Origin: Blastomonas sp. SL216
GTDB taxonomy: Bacteria; Pseudomonadota; Alphaproteobacteria; Sphingomonadales; Sphingomonadaceae
Direction: 5' to 3'
NCBI GenBank assembly: GCA_026625625.1
Contig: CP113055.1
Coordinates: forward strand, 3,331,001 to 3,395,000
Length of the DNA: 64,000 nt
Every line of letters starts with the position of its first letter. The stretch's first letter is position 1. Below are positions 8,693-17,575 of this stretch, piece by piece. Under the pieces are notes generated by a model, which saw only the letters and a program-made list of their open reading frames with translations, was not told where the DNA came from and did not search any database. Both the position numbers and the translations under genes were made by a program.

Positions 8693-9471
8693 TCGCACCG
8701 GGCTTTGCCTCTGTCGAAGCGCAATTGTGGATCTGGATCATGGCGATGATCCGGCCCGGCGCGGCGTTGATGGCGGCCCCGGTCTTCGGCGCAACCGCCG
8801 TTCCGCTGCAGGTGCGGATCATCCTGTCGGCGATGATCGGCATCGCTGCCGCCAACTCGGTATCGATCAGCCTGCCCGACACCACCCTGGTCAGCTATAC
8901 AGGCTTTCTGTTCATCATCGGCGAAATCGTCTGCGGCGTCGCCATCGGCTTTGCGCTGCAGATCGGCTATTCCGCCGCATTCGTCGCGGGCGAACTGATC
9001 AGCAACGCGATGGGTCTGGGCTTTGCCTCGATGGCCGATCCGCAAAGCGGCCAGTCGAGCCCCGTGATCGGCAGCTTCCTGTCGATCATCGCGGTGCTGC
9101 TGCTGCTGGCGATGGACGGCCATCTGATGCTGATCGCGATCATCGTGCACAGCTATGAGGCGCTGCCGCCCGGCGATGCGATGCTCTCGCCCCGGCTGAT
9201 CATGAATCTCGTCGAATTCGGCGCGTCATTGTTCTCGATGGGGCTGGTGATCGCGCTGCCGGTGGGTGCGGCGCTGATCATCGTGCAGCTGGTAATGGCG
9301 ATGCTCGCCCGCTCCGCACCGCAGCTCAACCTGTTCTCGGTCGGCATTCCGGTTGCGGTGCTGGCCGGGATCGTCCTGCTCGCCATGGCCGCGCCGGTTC
9401 TGGCCGATGGCATCATGCGGGCGATGGAAACCGGGCTGGAACAGTCCGAAGTGATGGCAGGGGAGGGCTGA
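8689..9471 (+). CDS. fliR: Flagellar export gate protein FliR
   Basis: FliR is the single-copy subunit that closes the FliPQR gate. The open frame extends far upstream inside fliQ, but the GTG at 8689 overlaps the fliQ stop as GTGA and gives a 260-aa protein of normal FliR length beginning MIAPGFASVEAQLW. Several hydrophobic segments follow, with the family pattern 'FALQIGYSAAFVAGELISNAMGLGFA' and 'MADPQSGQSSPVIGSFLSI'. flhB begins 4 bp after its stop. Confidence 0.95.
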   Translation: MIAPGFASVEAQLWIWIMAMIRPGAALMAAPVFGATAVPLQVRIILSAMIGIAAANSVSISLPDTTLVSYTGFLFIIGEIVCGVAIGFALQIGYSAAFVAGELISNAMGLGFASMADPQSGQSSPVIGSFLSIIAVLLLLAMDGHLMLIAIIVHSYEALPPGDAMLSPRLIMNLVEFGASLFSMGLVIALPVGAALIIVQLVMAMLARSAPQLNLFSVGIPVAVLAGIVLLAMAAPVLADGIMRAMETGLEQSEVMAGEG

Positions 9472-9475
9472 CGCA

Positions 9476-10618
9476 ATGGCAGACGGCCCATCCGGTGGTG
9501 GTGAAAAAACAGAAGCCCCAACTGACAAGCGGCTCAGGGAGTCGCGTGAGAAAGGGGATGTTCTTCAGTCCAAGGAACTGGGTACCGCGATGATCATCAT
9601 CGGCGGTACGATGGCGTTCGTGCTGTTCGGCGACATGATGGTCTCTTCGATCGCCGGGATGCTGCGCGCGGCCCTGGTGTTCGACATCTATCAGGCTACC
9701 GATTTCAATGTCGGCCAGCGCACGCTGACGCTGCTGGCCCCGCTCGCCCTGCCCTTTGGCGGGCTGTTCCTGTTTCTGCTGATTGCCTGTGTCGCGACCC
9801 CGGCGTCGCTCGGTTCGCTGGGCTTTCGCTGGAGCGCGGTCGCACCCAAGGCGTCGAAGATGAACCCGATGTCGGGGCTCAAGCGCATGTTTGGCACGCA
9901 CGGCCTGATCGAGCTGGTCAAATCGATCGCCAAGGTCGCGCTGATGGGCACCGTGGGCGTGGTGATGATCATGTCGATGCTGCCCGAAATGGCGGAGCTC
10001 GGCCATGGCGATGTCCGCCAGGGCATTGCCGCATTCGGCAACCTGTTCTCGATGACCCTGATGGTGATGGCGGGCTGTCTGGGGCTGATCGCGATGATCG
10101 ACGTTCCCGCGCAATGGTTTCAGCGCAACCAGAAGCTGATGATGACCAAGCAGGAGGTCAAGGACGAGCACAAGGAGGTCGAAGGCTCGCCGGAGCTGAA
10201 ACAGGCCGTCCGCCGCCGCCAGTACGAGATGCTCAACGGTTCCACCCGCAAGGCGGTGGAGGATGCCACCGTGCTGCTGGTCAACCCGACCCATTTCGCC
10301 ATCGCGCTGCGCTATGACCGGGAACGCGATCCCGCGCCGGTGGTGCTGGCGCGCGGCCGTGGCGCGATTGCCCAGGCGATGCGCGAACTGGCGATGGAAA
10401 AGGGCCTGACCATCCTGCGCTACCCGGACCTGACCCGCGCCATCTATTTCACGTCCAAGCCCGGCGCACTGATCGACGAGCGGCTGTATCTGGCGGCTGC
10501 CACGCTGCTCGCCTTTGTTTTTCGCATCAACGAGAAGATGGATGTCGGCTTTGGCCAGCCCGAACTCGACATACCCAAAGACCTGCGGTTCGATATGGAT
10601 GGCAAACCGCAGAAATGA
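9476..10618 (+). CDS. flhB: Flagellar export switch protein FlhB
   Basis: FlhB is the self-cleaving export-gate protein that changes substrate specificity from rod/hook to filament type when prompted by FliK. The 380-aa product has the N-terminal 'EKTEAPTDKRLRESREKGDV' signature, four membrane segments (about residues 35-210), and a cytoplasmic domain containing the NPTH autocleavage motif at residues 270-273, within VLLVNPTHFAIALRY. It is the last gene of the export-gate run; a 54-bp gap with a likely promoter precedes fliD. Confidence 0.97.
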   Translation: MADGPSGGGEKTEAPTDKRLRESREKGDVLQSKELGTAMIIIGGTMAFVLFGDMMVSSIAGMLRAALVFDIYQATDFNVGQRTLTLLAPLALPFGGLFLFLLIACVATPASLGSLGFRWSAVAPKASKMNPMSGLKRMFGTHGLIELVKSIAKVALMGTVGVVMIMSMLPEMAELGHGDVRQGIAAFGNLFSMTLMVMAGCLGLIAMIDVPAQWFQRNQKLMMTKQEVKDEHKEVEGSPELKQAVRRRQYEMLNGSTRKAVEDATVLLVNPTHFAIALRYDRERDPAPVVLARGRGAIAQAMRELAMEKGLTILRYPDLTRAIYFTSKPGALIDERLYLAAATLLAFVFRINEKMDVGFGQPELDIPKDLRFDMDGKPQK

Positions 10619-10630
10619 ACCCAAAACCCC

Positions 10631-10657
10631 TTAAGGCGGCCTGGCCCCAGCCGTTAA
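10631..10657 (+). promoter_or_regulatory. Candidate sigma-28 (FliA-type) promoter ahead of fliD
   Basis: An element GCCGTTAA at 10650-10657 differs by one base from the sigma-28 -10 consensus GCCGATAA. Eleven bases upstream, the usual spacer, lies TTAAGGCG (10631-10638), which matches the TAAAGTTT -35 consensus at four of eight positions. It lies in the flhB-fliD gap, and fliD and fliS are late genes in many flagellar systems. The match is partial, so this is a candidate only. Confidence 0.45.
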
Positions 10658-10678
10658 TCCTTTCAAGAGGATATGGCG

Positions 10679-12079
10679 ATGGTCACGAATAGCGGAATTT
10701 CCAATCTCATCACCGGCTTTACCGGCGTCAACAGCGCCGAGCTGGTGAATGATCTCGTGACGGCCCAGCTGGAGCCGAAGCAGTCCGAGGTTCGCAACCG
10801 GCAGAACCTCAACCAGGCGCGCATTTCCGCGCTGGCCTCGGCCTCGTCGGCGCTCGAAACCTTCTCCAAGGCGCTGGGCGAAGTGCTCAATGGCCGCCAG
10901 CTGACCGGCAATCTCGTCTCCACTCGTGGTGATCTGGTCGCAGCAAGCTTCATCCCCGGCCAGAAGCCGCAGGGCCTGCCGGCGACGGTTCAGGTGACGC
11001 AGCTCGCATCGGCGCAAAGCGTGGTTTCGGCCACCAGCTTTGCCAGCGGCGCGCAGGTCGGCGAAGGATCGCTGACGATCAACTCGGCGGCGGGCAGCTT
11101 CAACGTCACCATCAATTCCACCAACAATTCGCTCGGCGGCCTGCGCGACGCGATCAACGCGACCAACAGCGGCGTCACTGCCAGCATCGTCACCGACAAT
11201 AGCGGTTCGCGGCTGGTGCTGCGCGGTGCAGAGGGCGCGGCCAACAGCTTCACCGTCACCGGATCGGGCGGCGCTGCGGCGCTTGATGCGTTCGCCTTTC
11301 CGCCTGCAGGTGGCGCGGGGATGAACTCGGTCACCAGCGCGGCCAACAGCGTCGTGCAGGTCAACGGCATCCAGCTGACCAATTCCAGCAACCAGATCGA
11401 CACCGCCGTTCCCGGCGTGCGCATCAACCTGCTGACCGCTGCGCCCGGCACCAATGTGGTGATCAGCGGCGACCAGCCGACCACCTCGGTCAAGGACATC
11501 GTCAACGAATTCGTCACCGCGTATAACGATCTGCGCGGTGCGCTGAACTCCGCCACTGCGCCGGGCATCGATGGCGCGAGCGGTGGACCGCTGGCCGGTG
11601 AACGCGCCGCGCGCGACATGATGCGCTCCATGGCGTCGCTGACCACCAAGGCGCTGACCGATACCGGAACCTTCCGTTCGCTGGCCGATATCGGCGTGAA
11701 GACGAACCGCGATGGCACGCTGACGCTCGATTCCGCCAAGTTCGACCGCGCGCTCGCTGCCGATCCCGAGGGCATCGGCCGGATGCTGGAGCCCGCCACA
11801 CCGACCGCCGGCAATCCCGGCCTGGCCAAGGCCTTCGAAGACATCAAGACCGGCCTGAAGGACCCCAACGGGTCGCTCACCGGCGCGCAGAACCGGCTGA
11901 ACAAGATCGCCAGCGACCTCACCAAGATGATGGAGAAGGTCGAAGAGGACAGCGACAAGTATCGCGAGCAGCTGGAAAAGACCTTTGCCGCGATGGACCG
12001 CCAGCTGACCGTGCTCCGCTCTACCCAGAGCTATATCGAGCAGCAGGTGTCCGTCTGGACCAACAGCGACAGCAACTAA
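10679..12079 (+). CDS. fliD: Flagellar filament cap protein FliD
   Basis: FliD forms the cap at the tip of the growing filament and folds incoming flagellin. The protein starts 'MVTNSGISNLITGFTGVNSA', has the N-terminal FliD_N domain, Ser/Thr/Ala/Asn-rich middle domains and the C-terminal coiled-coil FliD_C with 'SQQ/TQSYIEQQVSVWTNS' at the end. An ATG at 10673 is also in frame, but the AGAGG ribosome-binding site ends at 10670, only 2 bases before it; ATG 10679 gives an 8-base spacing and is preferred (466 aa). It is followed by fliS. Confidence 0.95.
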   Translation: MVTNSGISNLITGFTGVNSAELVNDLVTAQLEPKQSEVRNRQNLNQARISALASASSALETFSKALGEVLNGRQLTGNLVSTRGDLVAASFIPGQKPQGLPATVQVTQLASAQSVVSATSFASGAQVGEGSLTINSAAGSFNVTINSTNNSLGGLRDAINATNSGVTASIVTDNSGSRLVLRGAEGAANSFTVTGSGGAAALDAFAFPPAGGAGMNSVTSAANSVVQVNGIQLTNSSNQIDTAVPGVRINLLTAAPGTNVVISGDQPTTSVKDIVNEFVTAYNDLRGALNSATAPGIDGASGGPLAGERAARDMMRSMASLTTKALTDTGTFRSLADIGVKTNRDGTLTLDSAKFDRALAADPEGIGRMLEPATPTAGNPGLAKAFEDIKTGLKDPNGSLTGAQNRLNKIASDLTKMMEKVEEDSDKYREQLEKTFAAMDRQLTVLRSTQSYIEQQVSVWTNSDSN

Positions 12080-12106
12080 AACAGATAGAATGACAAGGAA
12101 ATCCGC

Positions 12107-12499
12107 ATGAGCTTCATCTCGCCTCGTCGCCACATGGGCAGCTATCAGGCCGTCGATACGGTCAGCCGTGTCGAAGGTGCCAATCCGCACCAGCTGGTGG
12201 TGATCCTGTTCGACGAGTTGCTGCTTCGGCTCGATGCGGCGATCCGCCATGCCCAGCGCGGCGAGGCCGTGCCGATGATCCAGGCCCGCGCGCGCGCCTC
12301 TGCCATCGTCATCGCGCTGGAAGAGAGCCTGGATTTCGACAAGGGCGGTGAACTGGCGCTCGCGCTGGCTCGCATCTATCGCGAAGCCAGCCGCCGCATC
12401 AATGCCGCGATGAGCCCGGACAAGGTCGACGTGCTGATGTCCGCACGCCAGATGCTCGCCGAAATCGCCGAAGCCTGGAAGCGGATCGCGCCGAAATAA
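12107..12499 (+). CDS. fliS: Flagellin export chaperone FliS
   Basis: FliS is a small helical chaperone that keeps flagellin monomers unpolymerised in the cytoplasm. The 130-aa product has the family pattern 'GANPHQLVVILFDELLLRLDAAI' near residues 25-47, an amphipathic helical body, and the customary position after fliD. An AAGGAA ribosome-binding site lies shortly before the ATG. The flagellar block ends here; the next gene runs on the opposite strand and its stop lies 13 bp away, with no obvious terminator between them. Confidence 0.93.
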   Translation: MSFISPRRHMGSYQAVDTVSRVEGANPHQLVVILFDELLLRLDAAIRHAQRGEAVPMIQARARASAIVIALEESLDFDKGGELALALARIYREASRRINAAMSPDKVDVLMSARQMLAEIAEAWKRIAPK

Positions 12500-12512
12500 G
12501 GCGCAGCAGGCA

Positions 12513-13340
12513 TCAGAGCTGCGGAGGTCCGCCCGCCAGCGGACCGGCCGCCGCGCCCTGCGGATCGAAGCGGGGCATCACCACCCCCGGAACCACCTTG
12601 CGCGCCAGCCGCATCTGACACAGCTTGCTGTCGATGCCGTTCCACAGCCGCCGGAATGTCTGCGCGGCAGGTGCTTGGGGAGCAATTGCGCCCAGCGGCA
12701 ACTGCGCACTGGTCATCTGCTCGGCCGCACTGGTCATCGGTACCACGGGCCAGTCCGGATGCTCGGCCAGTGCAGCCTTGTGCAGCGAACGGCGTCGATC
12801 GACCATCGAGAAGATCGGCAGGATGGGCGCATGCCGTCCGCGCTTGTGGGTCACATAATGGCGCACCCGTTCAAGCCCGCGTTGCGCCAGCGGGGCGGGG
12901 ATGACCGGCACGATGATCAGATCCGCCACCAGCAGCAGCTTGCGCGCGGTGTCGCCCAGGCCCGGCGGGCAGTCGATCACGATCCGGTCGTAGCGCTCCT
13001 TCAATTCCACGAACAGCCGGGCCAGCCGTTGCTGCTGCGCCATATGGACGAACCAGTTGTCGGTCCGCCGCATCTCTTCATCGGGGACCAGCACGTCGAG
13101 ACCCGCCACCTTGCTGGGCAGAATATGCGTGCCGATCTCTGCAATGCCATGCATCAGCCGCGCGGCATCCAGCCGGGGCGGCTGGCGCGTGGTGACCAGA
13201 AGCGCGGTGCTGTCGCCCTGGCCGTCCAGATCCCACAGCAAGGTGCGGTTGCCGGCATGGGCTGCCTCCCAGGCCAGGTTGACGGCCAGCGTGGTCTTTC
13301 CCACCCCGCCCTTGGGATTGAACACAGCAATGGCGGCCAC
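12513..13340 (-). CDS. ParA family ATPase (orphan)
   Basis: This is a 275-aa ParA/MinD-type ATPase with the deviant Walker A KGGVGKTT at residues 10-17, a switch I segment with DLDGQGDST at about 38-46, and a Walker B 'YDRIVIDCPPGLGD'. Such proteins position DNA, chemoreceptor arrays or flagella. No ParB-like gene is adjacent, and it lacks the N-terminal helix of the flagellar-number regulator FlhG, so its cargo is unknown. It starts at a GTG (revcomp of CAC at 13338-13340) with a GGGGGA ribosome-binding site upstream. It converges on fliS. Its position beside the flagellar genes invites, but does not prove, a role in polar placement. Confidence 0.85.
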   Translation of the reverse strand: MAAIAVFNPKGGVGKTTLAVNLAWEAAHAGNRTLLWDLDGQGDSTALLVTTRQPPRLDAARLMHGIAEIGTHILPSKVAGLDVLVPDEEMRRTDNWFVHMAQQQRLARLFVELKERYDRIVIDCPPGLGDTARKLLLVADLIIVPVIPAPLAQRGLERVRHYVTHKRGRHAPILPIFSMVDRRRSLHKAALAEHPDWPVVPMTSAAEQMTSAQLPLGAIAPQAPAAQTFRRLWNGIDSKLCQMRLARKVVPGVVMPRFDPQGAAAGPLAGGPPQL

Positions 13341-13478
13341 AGAGAATCCCCCCGATCTGGAGGAATTTCAGATACGCCGCTTGCTACTTTCAGGCAAGCT
13401 GCCCCGGCGGCCCATCAGCCTGGCCGTGCGCAATGTCCCGTTGCAGGACCGAACGCCGCAGAAGCGTTAACCGGGCCG

Positions 13479-13865
13479 TCAGCCCACGGGCCATTCGGAC
13501 ATGATCGTCGCGACATCGAAATAATCGCGCCAATAGACGATCAGGCCGTCCTTCACCTCGAACACGCCTGTCACCGGAAGCTCGACCCATTTGTCCGCCA
13601 GCCGGTGCCGGTCGAGCCGCTCGAGCATCACGGTGCTTCCATTGACCGCATGGCGCAGCACGCGGAACTCGTTTTCGACCGTGGGCGAAAAGAACGGTTC
13701 CAGCACTGCCCTGATCCCCGCCGGACCCTGTACCGAACCAAGCGGCGGCGGATTGGTATAGGCGCAGTCCGCCGCCACCCATTGCAGCGCGGTGTCATAG
13801 TCGAGCGGCTCCATGGCCTTCAGAAAGGCCTGGACGATCGAAAGAGGGTCTGTGGCGGCTGTCAT
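13479..13865 (-). CDS. Limonene-1,2-epoxide hydrolase-like (SnoaL-fold) protein
   Basis: This 128-aa protein has an NTF2/SnoaL-like cone fold pattern and resembles limonene-1,2-epoxide hydrolases, cofactor-free enzymes that add water to epoxides. The Asp-Arg-Asp catalytic residues of that family appear to be present: an ERLD segment (Arg, Asp) at about residues 81-84 and the WRDYFD motif at about residues 112-117. The protein is slightly shorter than characterised members at the N-terminus. Its substrate is not deducible. It reads away from the COQ9 gene, 86 bp downstream of it on the same strand. Confidence 0.8.
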   Translation of the reverse strand: MTAATDPLSIVQAFLKAMEPLDYDTALQWVAADCAYTNPPPLGSVQGPAGIRAVLEPFFSPTVENEFRVLRHAVNGSTVMLERLDRHRLADKWVELPVTGVFEVKDGLIVYWRDYFDVATIMSEWPVG

Positions 13866-13951
13866 GTATCATGCTCCTGTGGTCGATGCCGATCAGGATG
13901 CAGCAGCGCCGGGACCCCGGCAATTACGTCGTAGGTCAAGTCACCGCCCGG

Positions 13952-14629
13952 TTACCGCGCCGGGTAGCGCAACCGTCCCAGGAAGCGCGACAGGCTCAGG
14001 GTTTCGCCCTTGCTCGTCCATTTGGCCTTGGCTTTCTCGAACTGCATCACATTGTCGATGCGGCGTTCGAGAAACGCGTGCGTGTCGGCGAAATCGGGGC
14101 TTTCGTCGTCGAGAAACGCCATCAGGGTCGAGCCATAGACGCCCGAGAGGATCGTGCGCTTGGTATAGTGGTTGTAATCGGTCGCGGTGTCGCCGGCCAG
14201 CCGCCACATCAGGTCTGCCGTGCGCCACGATATGCGCGCGGTGCGGGCCAGGTTGGCGGGTAGCGCCATGATCGATGTTGCGCGGCGCAGGGCCTCGCGC
14301 TGATGGGCCACCGCCTCGAACCGGAAGGCCACCAGCGCGCGGATGCGTTCGCGGATCTTCATCGCGGCGATGCGCTCGGGCGGGAAGGCCGCAATCATCT
14401 GCGCGTCGATATGGTTGATCCAGGCATCGATCATGTCCATCGGCCCATGATCGAAGGCAAGGGCAGCGAGCCCGGCCTCCACGCCCTGCGCGCTGGCAGC
14501 GGCATCGCGCGCCGCCGGGGTCCAGCCATCGAACACCGCCTCATCCGCAATGAACGGCGGCAGGAACTGCCGGACCTCGTCCATCGTCGGGTCGGCGGGC
14601 AGGGTGTCGATCTTGGTCGGGCGGTACAT
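13952..14629 (-). CDS. COQ9 family protein (ubiquinone biosynthesis)
   Basis: COQ9 proteins are lipid-binding, TetR-fold helpers of the COQ7 hydroxylation step in ubiquinone synthesis. The 225-aa product carries the family landmarks 'IRERIRALVAFRFEAVAHQ' in its middle and 'DTATDYNHYTKRTILSGVY' followed by 'FLERRIDNVMQFEKAKAK' toward the C-terminus. The start is supported by a strong AAGGAGG ribosome-binding site a few bases upstream of the ATG at 14629. It lies downstream of a transporter gene on the same strand, 30 bp away. Confidence 0.92.
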   Translation of the reverse strand: MYRPTKIDTLPADPTMDEVRQFLPPFIADEAVFDGWTPAARDAAASAQGVEAGLAALAFDHGPMDMIDAWINHIDAQMIAAFPPERIAAMKIRERIRALVAFRFEAVAHQREALRRATSIMALPANLARTARISWRTADLMWRLAGDTATDYNHYTKRTILSGVYGSTLMAFLDDESPDFADTHAFLERRIDNVMQFEKAKAKWTSKGETLSLSRFLGRLRYPAR

Positions 14630-14659
14630 GAAGGGTGCCTCCTTGGGTGCCTTGAACAG

Positions 14660-15568
14660 TTAGGGAGCCGGAGGCGAAGCTGCAAGCCGCGCCGCGCGCC
14701 GGGCCTCGGGCAGCCGAACCAGCACCAGCGCCGCGCCGATCGCGACCATGCCGATGGTGTCGTTGACCGACAGCCGTTCGCCAAAGGCCTGCCAGCCGAT
14801 GACCGCGGCGATCGCGGGCTGGCTGAGCAGGGCAATGCCCAGCACCACGGGCGAGAAATGGCTGACCGCATAGACCATCAGCCCCTGGCCGAAGAGCTGG
14901 CATACCAGCGCGAGCAGCAGCACCGGCGTCCAGTCGGTCGGCCAGACCGGCTCGCCCAGCGCCAGCGCGATCGCCAGCAACGGCGCGATGCCGAAAACGG
15001 TGGACCAGACCAGCACCGACCAACTGCCCAGGTCATTGCGGACATGCCGGATGCTGAGCAGATAGACGACGTACAGGATGCCGGCGAGCAGGCAGAACAG
15101 GTCGCCGACGAGATTGCGGACATCAAGCTCGTACGAGCTGCCCATCAGCAGCCCGGCGCCGATGATCGCCAGCAGCACCGCGCCTGCTTCGGCCTTGTGC
15201 GGCCAGGCGCGGCTGATGACGAAGCCGTAGATCACCATGATGACGCTGCCCATATTGCCGAACAGCGTCGAATTGGCGAGCTTGGTGCGCTCGATCCCGA
15301 AATTCCAGCTGGCCAGGTCGAGCGCAAAGGCAACACCGCCCAAAGCGAGCATCCACCAGATGGCGCTGCGATAGCCCGTCATCGGTTCGCGCTGCTGCAA
15401 GGCGATAACGATCAGCACCGGCAGCGCCAGCGTCAGCCGCCAGAATCCGGCGGAAACCGGCCCGGTATCGGCCATCCGCACGAACAGCGGCCCGAAGGCG
15501 AGCGCCACATTGGCGAAGATCAGCGCGAGAATGGCCAGGATTCCGCCCCGCTCGGTTGCTTTTGTCAT
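14660..15568 (-). CDS. DMT superfamily (EamA) transporter
   Basis: This 302-aa protein has about ten hydrophobic helices in two EamA repeats, the layout of drug/metabolite transporters of the inner membrane. The first repeat contains 'ALAFGPLFVRMADTGPVSAGFWRLTLALPVL', and the second contains 'LGIALLSQPAIAAVIGWQAFGERLS', a typical EamA signature. The substrate cannot be read from the sequence. It is divergent from the Old Yellow Enzyme gene, with a 75-bp gap that probably holds both promoters, and lies just upstream of the COQ9 gene. Confidence 0.9.
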   Translation of the reverse strand: MTKATERGGILAILALIFANVALAFGPLFVRMADTGPVSAGFWRLTLALPVLIVIALQQREPMTGYRSAIWWMLALGGVAFALDLASWNFGIERTKLANSTLFGNMGSVIMVIYGFVISRAWPHKAEAGAVLLAIIGAGLLMGSSYELDVRNLVGDLFCLLAGILYVVYLLSIRHVRNDLGSWSVLVWSTVFGIAPLLAIALALGEPVWPTDWTPVLLLALVCQLFGQGLMVYAVSHFSPVVLGIALLSQPAIAAVIGWQAFGERLSVNDTIGMVAIGAALVLVRLPEARRAARLAASPPAP

Positions 15569-15643
15569 GGTCGGCCTTTAGCCATTCGGTTAAACACGCG
15601 CGCGGGGCTTTCCCCGAAAGAGCGCTTTGGAGAGATGCCGCCT

Positions 15644-16756
15644 ATGCCTACCCTGTTCGATCCCGTCCAGCTTGGCGCGATAGCCTGCCCCAACCGCATC
15701 CTGATGGCGCCGCTGACCCGCTGCCGCTCAACCAAGGCGCATGTGCCGGTGCCGCTGATGGGTGAATATTATGCGCAGCGCGCCAGCGCCGGGCTGATCA
15801 TTTCCGAAGCCACCGGCATCAGCCCGGAAGGCCTGGGCACCCCCTTTGCGCCCGGCATCTGGAACGACGAGCAGGTCGAAGGCTGGAAGCCGGTGGTCGA
15901 GCGCGTGCACAAGGCGGGCGGGCGGATCATCTGCCAGCTGTGGCATATGGGGCGTCTGGTGCATTCGGACTTCAACGGCGGCAAGCCCCCGGTCTCTGCC
16001 TCGGCGACGCGGTTCGATTATCATGCGCATACCTATGAGGGGCTGAAGCCCTATGACACCGCGCGCCCGCTCGAAGTCGCGGAAATGCCGCGCATTCTGG
16101 ACGACTATGCCCGCGCCACCGAAAATGCGCGCAAGGCCGGGTTCGATGGCGTGCAGATTCATGCCGCCAATGGCTATCTGATCGACCAGTTCATCCGCTC
16201 CTCGTCCAACCTGCGAGACGACGAATATGGCGGCCCGATCGAAAACCGCATCCGCCTGCTCGGCGAGATTGCCGAACGGCTGGTTGAGGTGTGGAGCCAC
16301 GACCATGTCTCGGTTCGTCTGTCGCCCAATGGCGAGACGCAGGGCGTCAACGATGCGACGCCGGAAGAGACGTTTACTGCAGCAGCCGCGCTGCTCGACA
16401 GGATCGGAATCGCGTTTCTCGAACTGCGCGAGCCGCCGATGGACGGCACCTTTGGCGCCAGCGATGTGCCGCCGGTCAGCCCGCAGATCCGCAAGGTATT
16501 CAAAGGCCCGCTGGTGCTGAACAGCGACTATGATCGCGACAAGGCGATCGCCGCGATGGCGGGCGGCATTCCCGACGCGATCAGCTTTGGCCGCACCTTT
16601 CTGGCCAATCCTGACCTGCCCGCAAGGCTGGCCGCCGCAGCGCCGCTCAACCCGGACAATCCCGCGCGCTGGTATGGCGGCACGCCCGAAGGCTATACCG
16701 ACTATCCGACCATGGCCGAGCAGGGCCTGGACGCCGAAGCCGCAGCGGCATCATGA
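15644..16756 (+). CDS. Old Yellow Enzyme family alkene reductase
   Basis: This FMN-dependent ene-reductase reduces activated C=C bonds (enals, enones, nitro compounds) with NAD(P)H. The 370-aa barrel begins 'PTLFDPVQLGAIACPNRI' with 'MAPLTRCRS', and carries the substrate-binding HxxN motif in 'VQIHAANGYLIDQFIRSSS' at about residues 170-188, followed by 'NLRDDEYGG', all standard for NemA-like enzymes. ATGs at 15635 and 15644 are both possible; GGAGAG at 15629-15634 is 9 bases before the second but touches the first, so 15644 is chosen. The open frame upstream is spurious. It overlaps the next gene by ATGA. Confidence 0.95.
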   Translation: MPTLFDPVQLGAIACPNRILMAPLTRCRSTKAHVPVPLMGEYYAQRASAGLIISEATGISPEGLGTPFAPGIWNDEQVEGWKPVVERVHKAGGRIICQLWHMGRLVHSDFNGGKPPVSASATRFDYHAHTYEGLKPYDTARPLEVAEMPRILDDYARATENARKAGFDGVQIHAANGYLIDQFIRSSSNLRDDEYGGPIENRIRLLGEIAERLVEVWSHDHVSVRLSPNGETQGVNDATPEETFTAAAALLDRIGIAFLELREPPMDGTFGASDVPPVSPQIRKVFKGPLVLNSDYDRDKAIAAMAGGIPDAISFGRTFLANPDLPARLAAAAPLNPDNPARWYGGTPEGYTDYPTMAEQGLDAEAAAAS

Positions 16757-17553
16757 TCGCCAGCAGCCAGCCCTGGCTGATCAGCGCGGTGCTGGTCGGC
16801 ACGGCGCTGGCGCTGCTGCTGGCTGAAGCAATCTGGCCGCGCCGCCGGCGCAGCCTGCCGCTGGCGCGGCGTTGGCCTGCGCATATCGGCTTTGTCCTCG
16901 TCAACATGCCGGTCGAACGCGGGGTGCAGGCCTTGATATTCATCGCGCTGTCCGGCGCGGTGACCGGCTATGCGCCGCAGCCCGATTTCGGCTTGCTGCC
17001 GATGACCGGCCTGCCCGGCTGGGCGCAGGGCCTGCTCGCGATCCTGCTGCTCGATCTCGCCGTCTGGGCACAGCATTGGGCGACGCACCGCATTCCGCTG
17101 CTCTGGCGAATTCACCGGGTACACCATGCCGATCGCGATCTCGACATGTCGACCGCGCTGCGATTCCATCCGATCGAGATCGGCCTGTCGATGCTGTTCA
17201 AGATGGGCGTCGCGCTGGCGCTGGGGGCGCCCTTATGGGCGCTGATCGTGTTCGAACTGCTGCTGGCGCTGCTGCCGATGTTCAACCATGCCAATCTGGC
17301 GCTGCCATTGTGGCTGGACAGCGTGCTGAGGCTGGTCATCGTCACGCCCGACATGCACCGCGTGCATCACAGCACCCGACGGATTGAGCATGACAGCAAT
17401 TATGGCTTCTGCCTGTCGGTCTGGGACAGGGTCTTCCGCACCTATCGCGCGCGCCCCAGCGGCGGGCATGATGCGATGGCGATCGGCCTCAGCGATTATC
17501 CCGGGCAGGAAACGGCGCGCTTCGGCTGGGCGATGCGCTTGCCGTTTCGGTGA
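16753..17553 (+). CDS. Sterol desaturase / fatty acid hydroxylase family protein
   Basis: This 266-aa integral membrane di-iron enzyme carries the three histidine clusters of the family: HWATH (about residues 107-111), HRVHH (about 120-124) and HRVHHS (about 201-206), followed by 'EHDSNYGFCLSVWDRVF'. Hydrophobic helices lie between them. Members hydroxylate or desaturate sterols, carotenoids or lipids; the substrate here is unknown. It is translationally coupled (ATGA) to the alkene reductase, so the two may act on the same substrate pool. A strong palindrome follows its stop. Confidence 0.93.
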   Translation: MIASSQPWLISAVLVGTALALLLAEAIWPRRRRSLPLARRWPAHIGFVLVNMPVERGVQALIFIALSGAVTGYAPQPDFGLLPMTGLPGWAQGLLAILLLDLAVWAQHWATHRIPLLWRIHRVHHADRDLDMSTALRFHPIEIGLSMLFKMGVALALGAPLWALIVFELLLALLPMFNHANLALPLWLDSVLRLVIVTPDMHRVHHSTRRIEHDSNYGFCLSVWDRVFRTYRARPSGGHDAMAIGLSDYPGQETARFGWAMRLPFR

Positions 17554-17575
17554 GGATGCATCCCCGTCACCAATC

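Noticed and set aside
13379-13399. GCTTGC/GCAAGC hairpin between the ParA gene and the epoxide-hydrolase-like gene
   Set aside because: The 6-bp stem with a 9-base loop and no T-run is too weak to call a terminator or operator.
14303-15634. Long N-terminal extension of the alkene reductase frame
   Set aside because: The extension runs antisense through the EamA transporter and COQ9 genes, has low-complexity Gln/Asp/His/Arg sequence, and a good start with ribosome-binding site exists at 15644.
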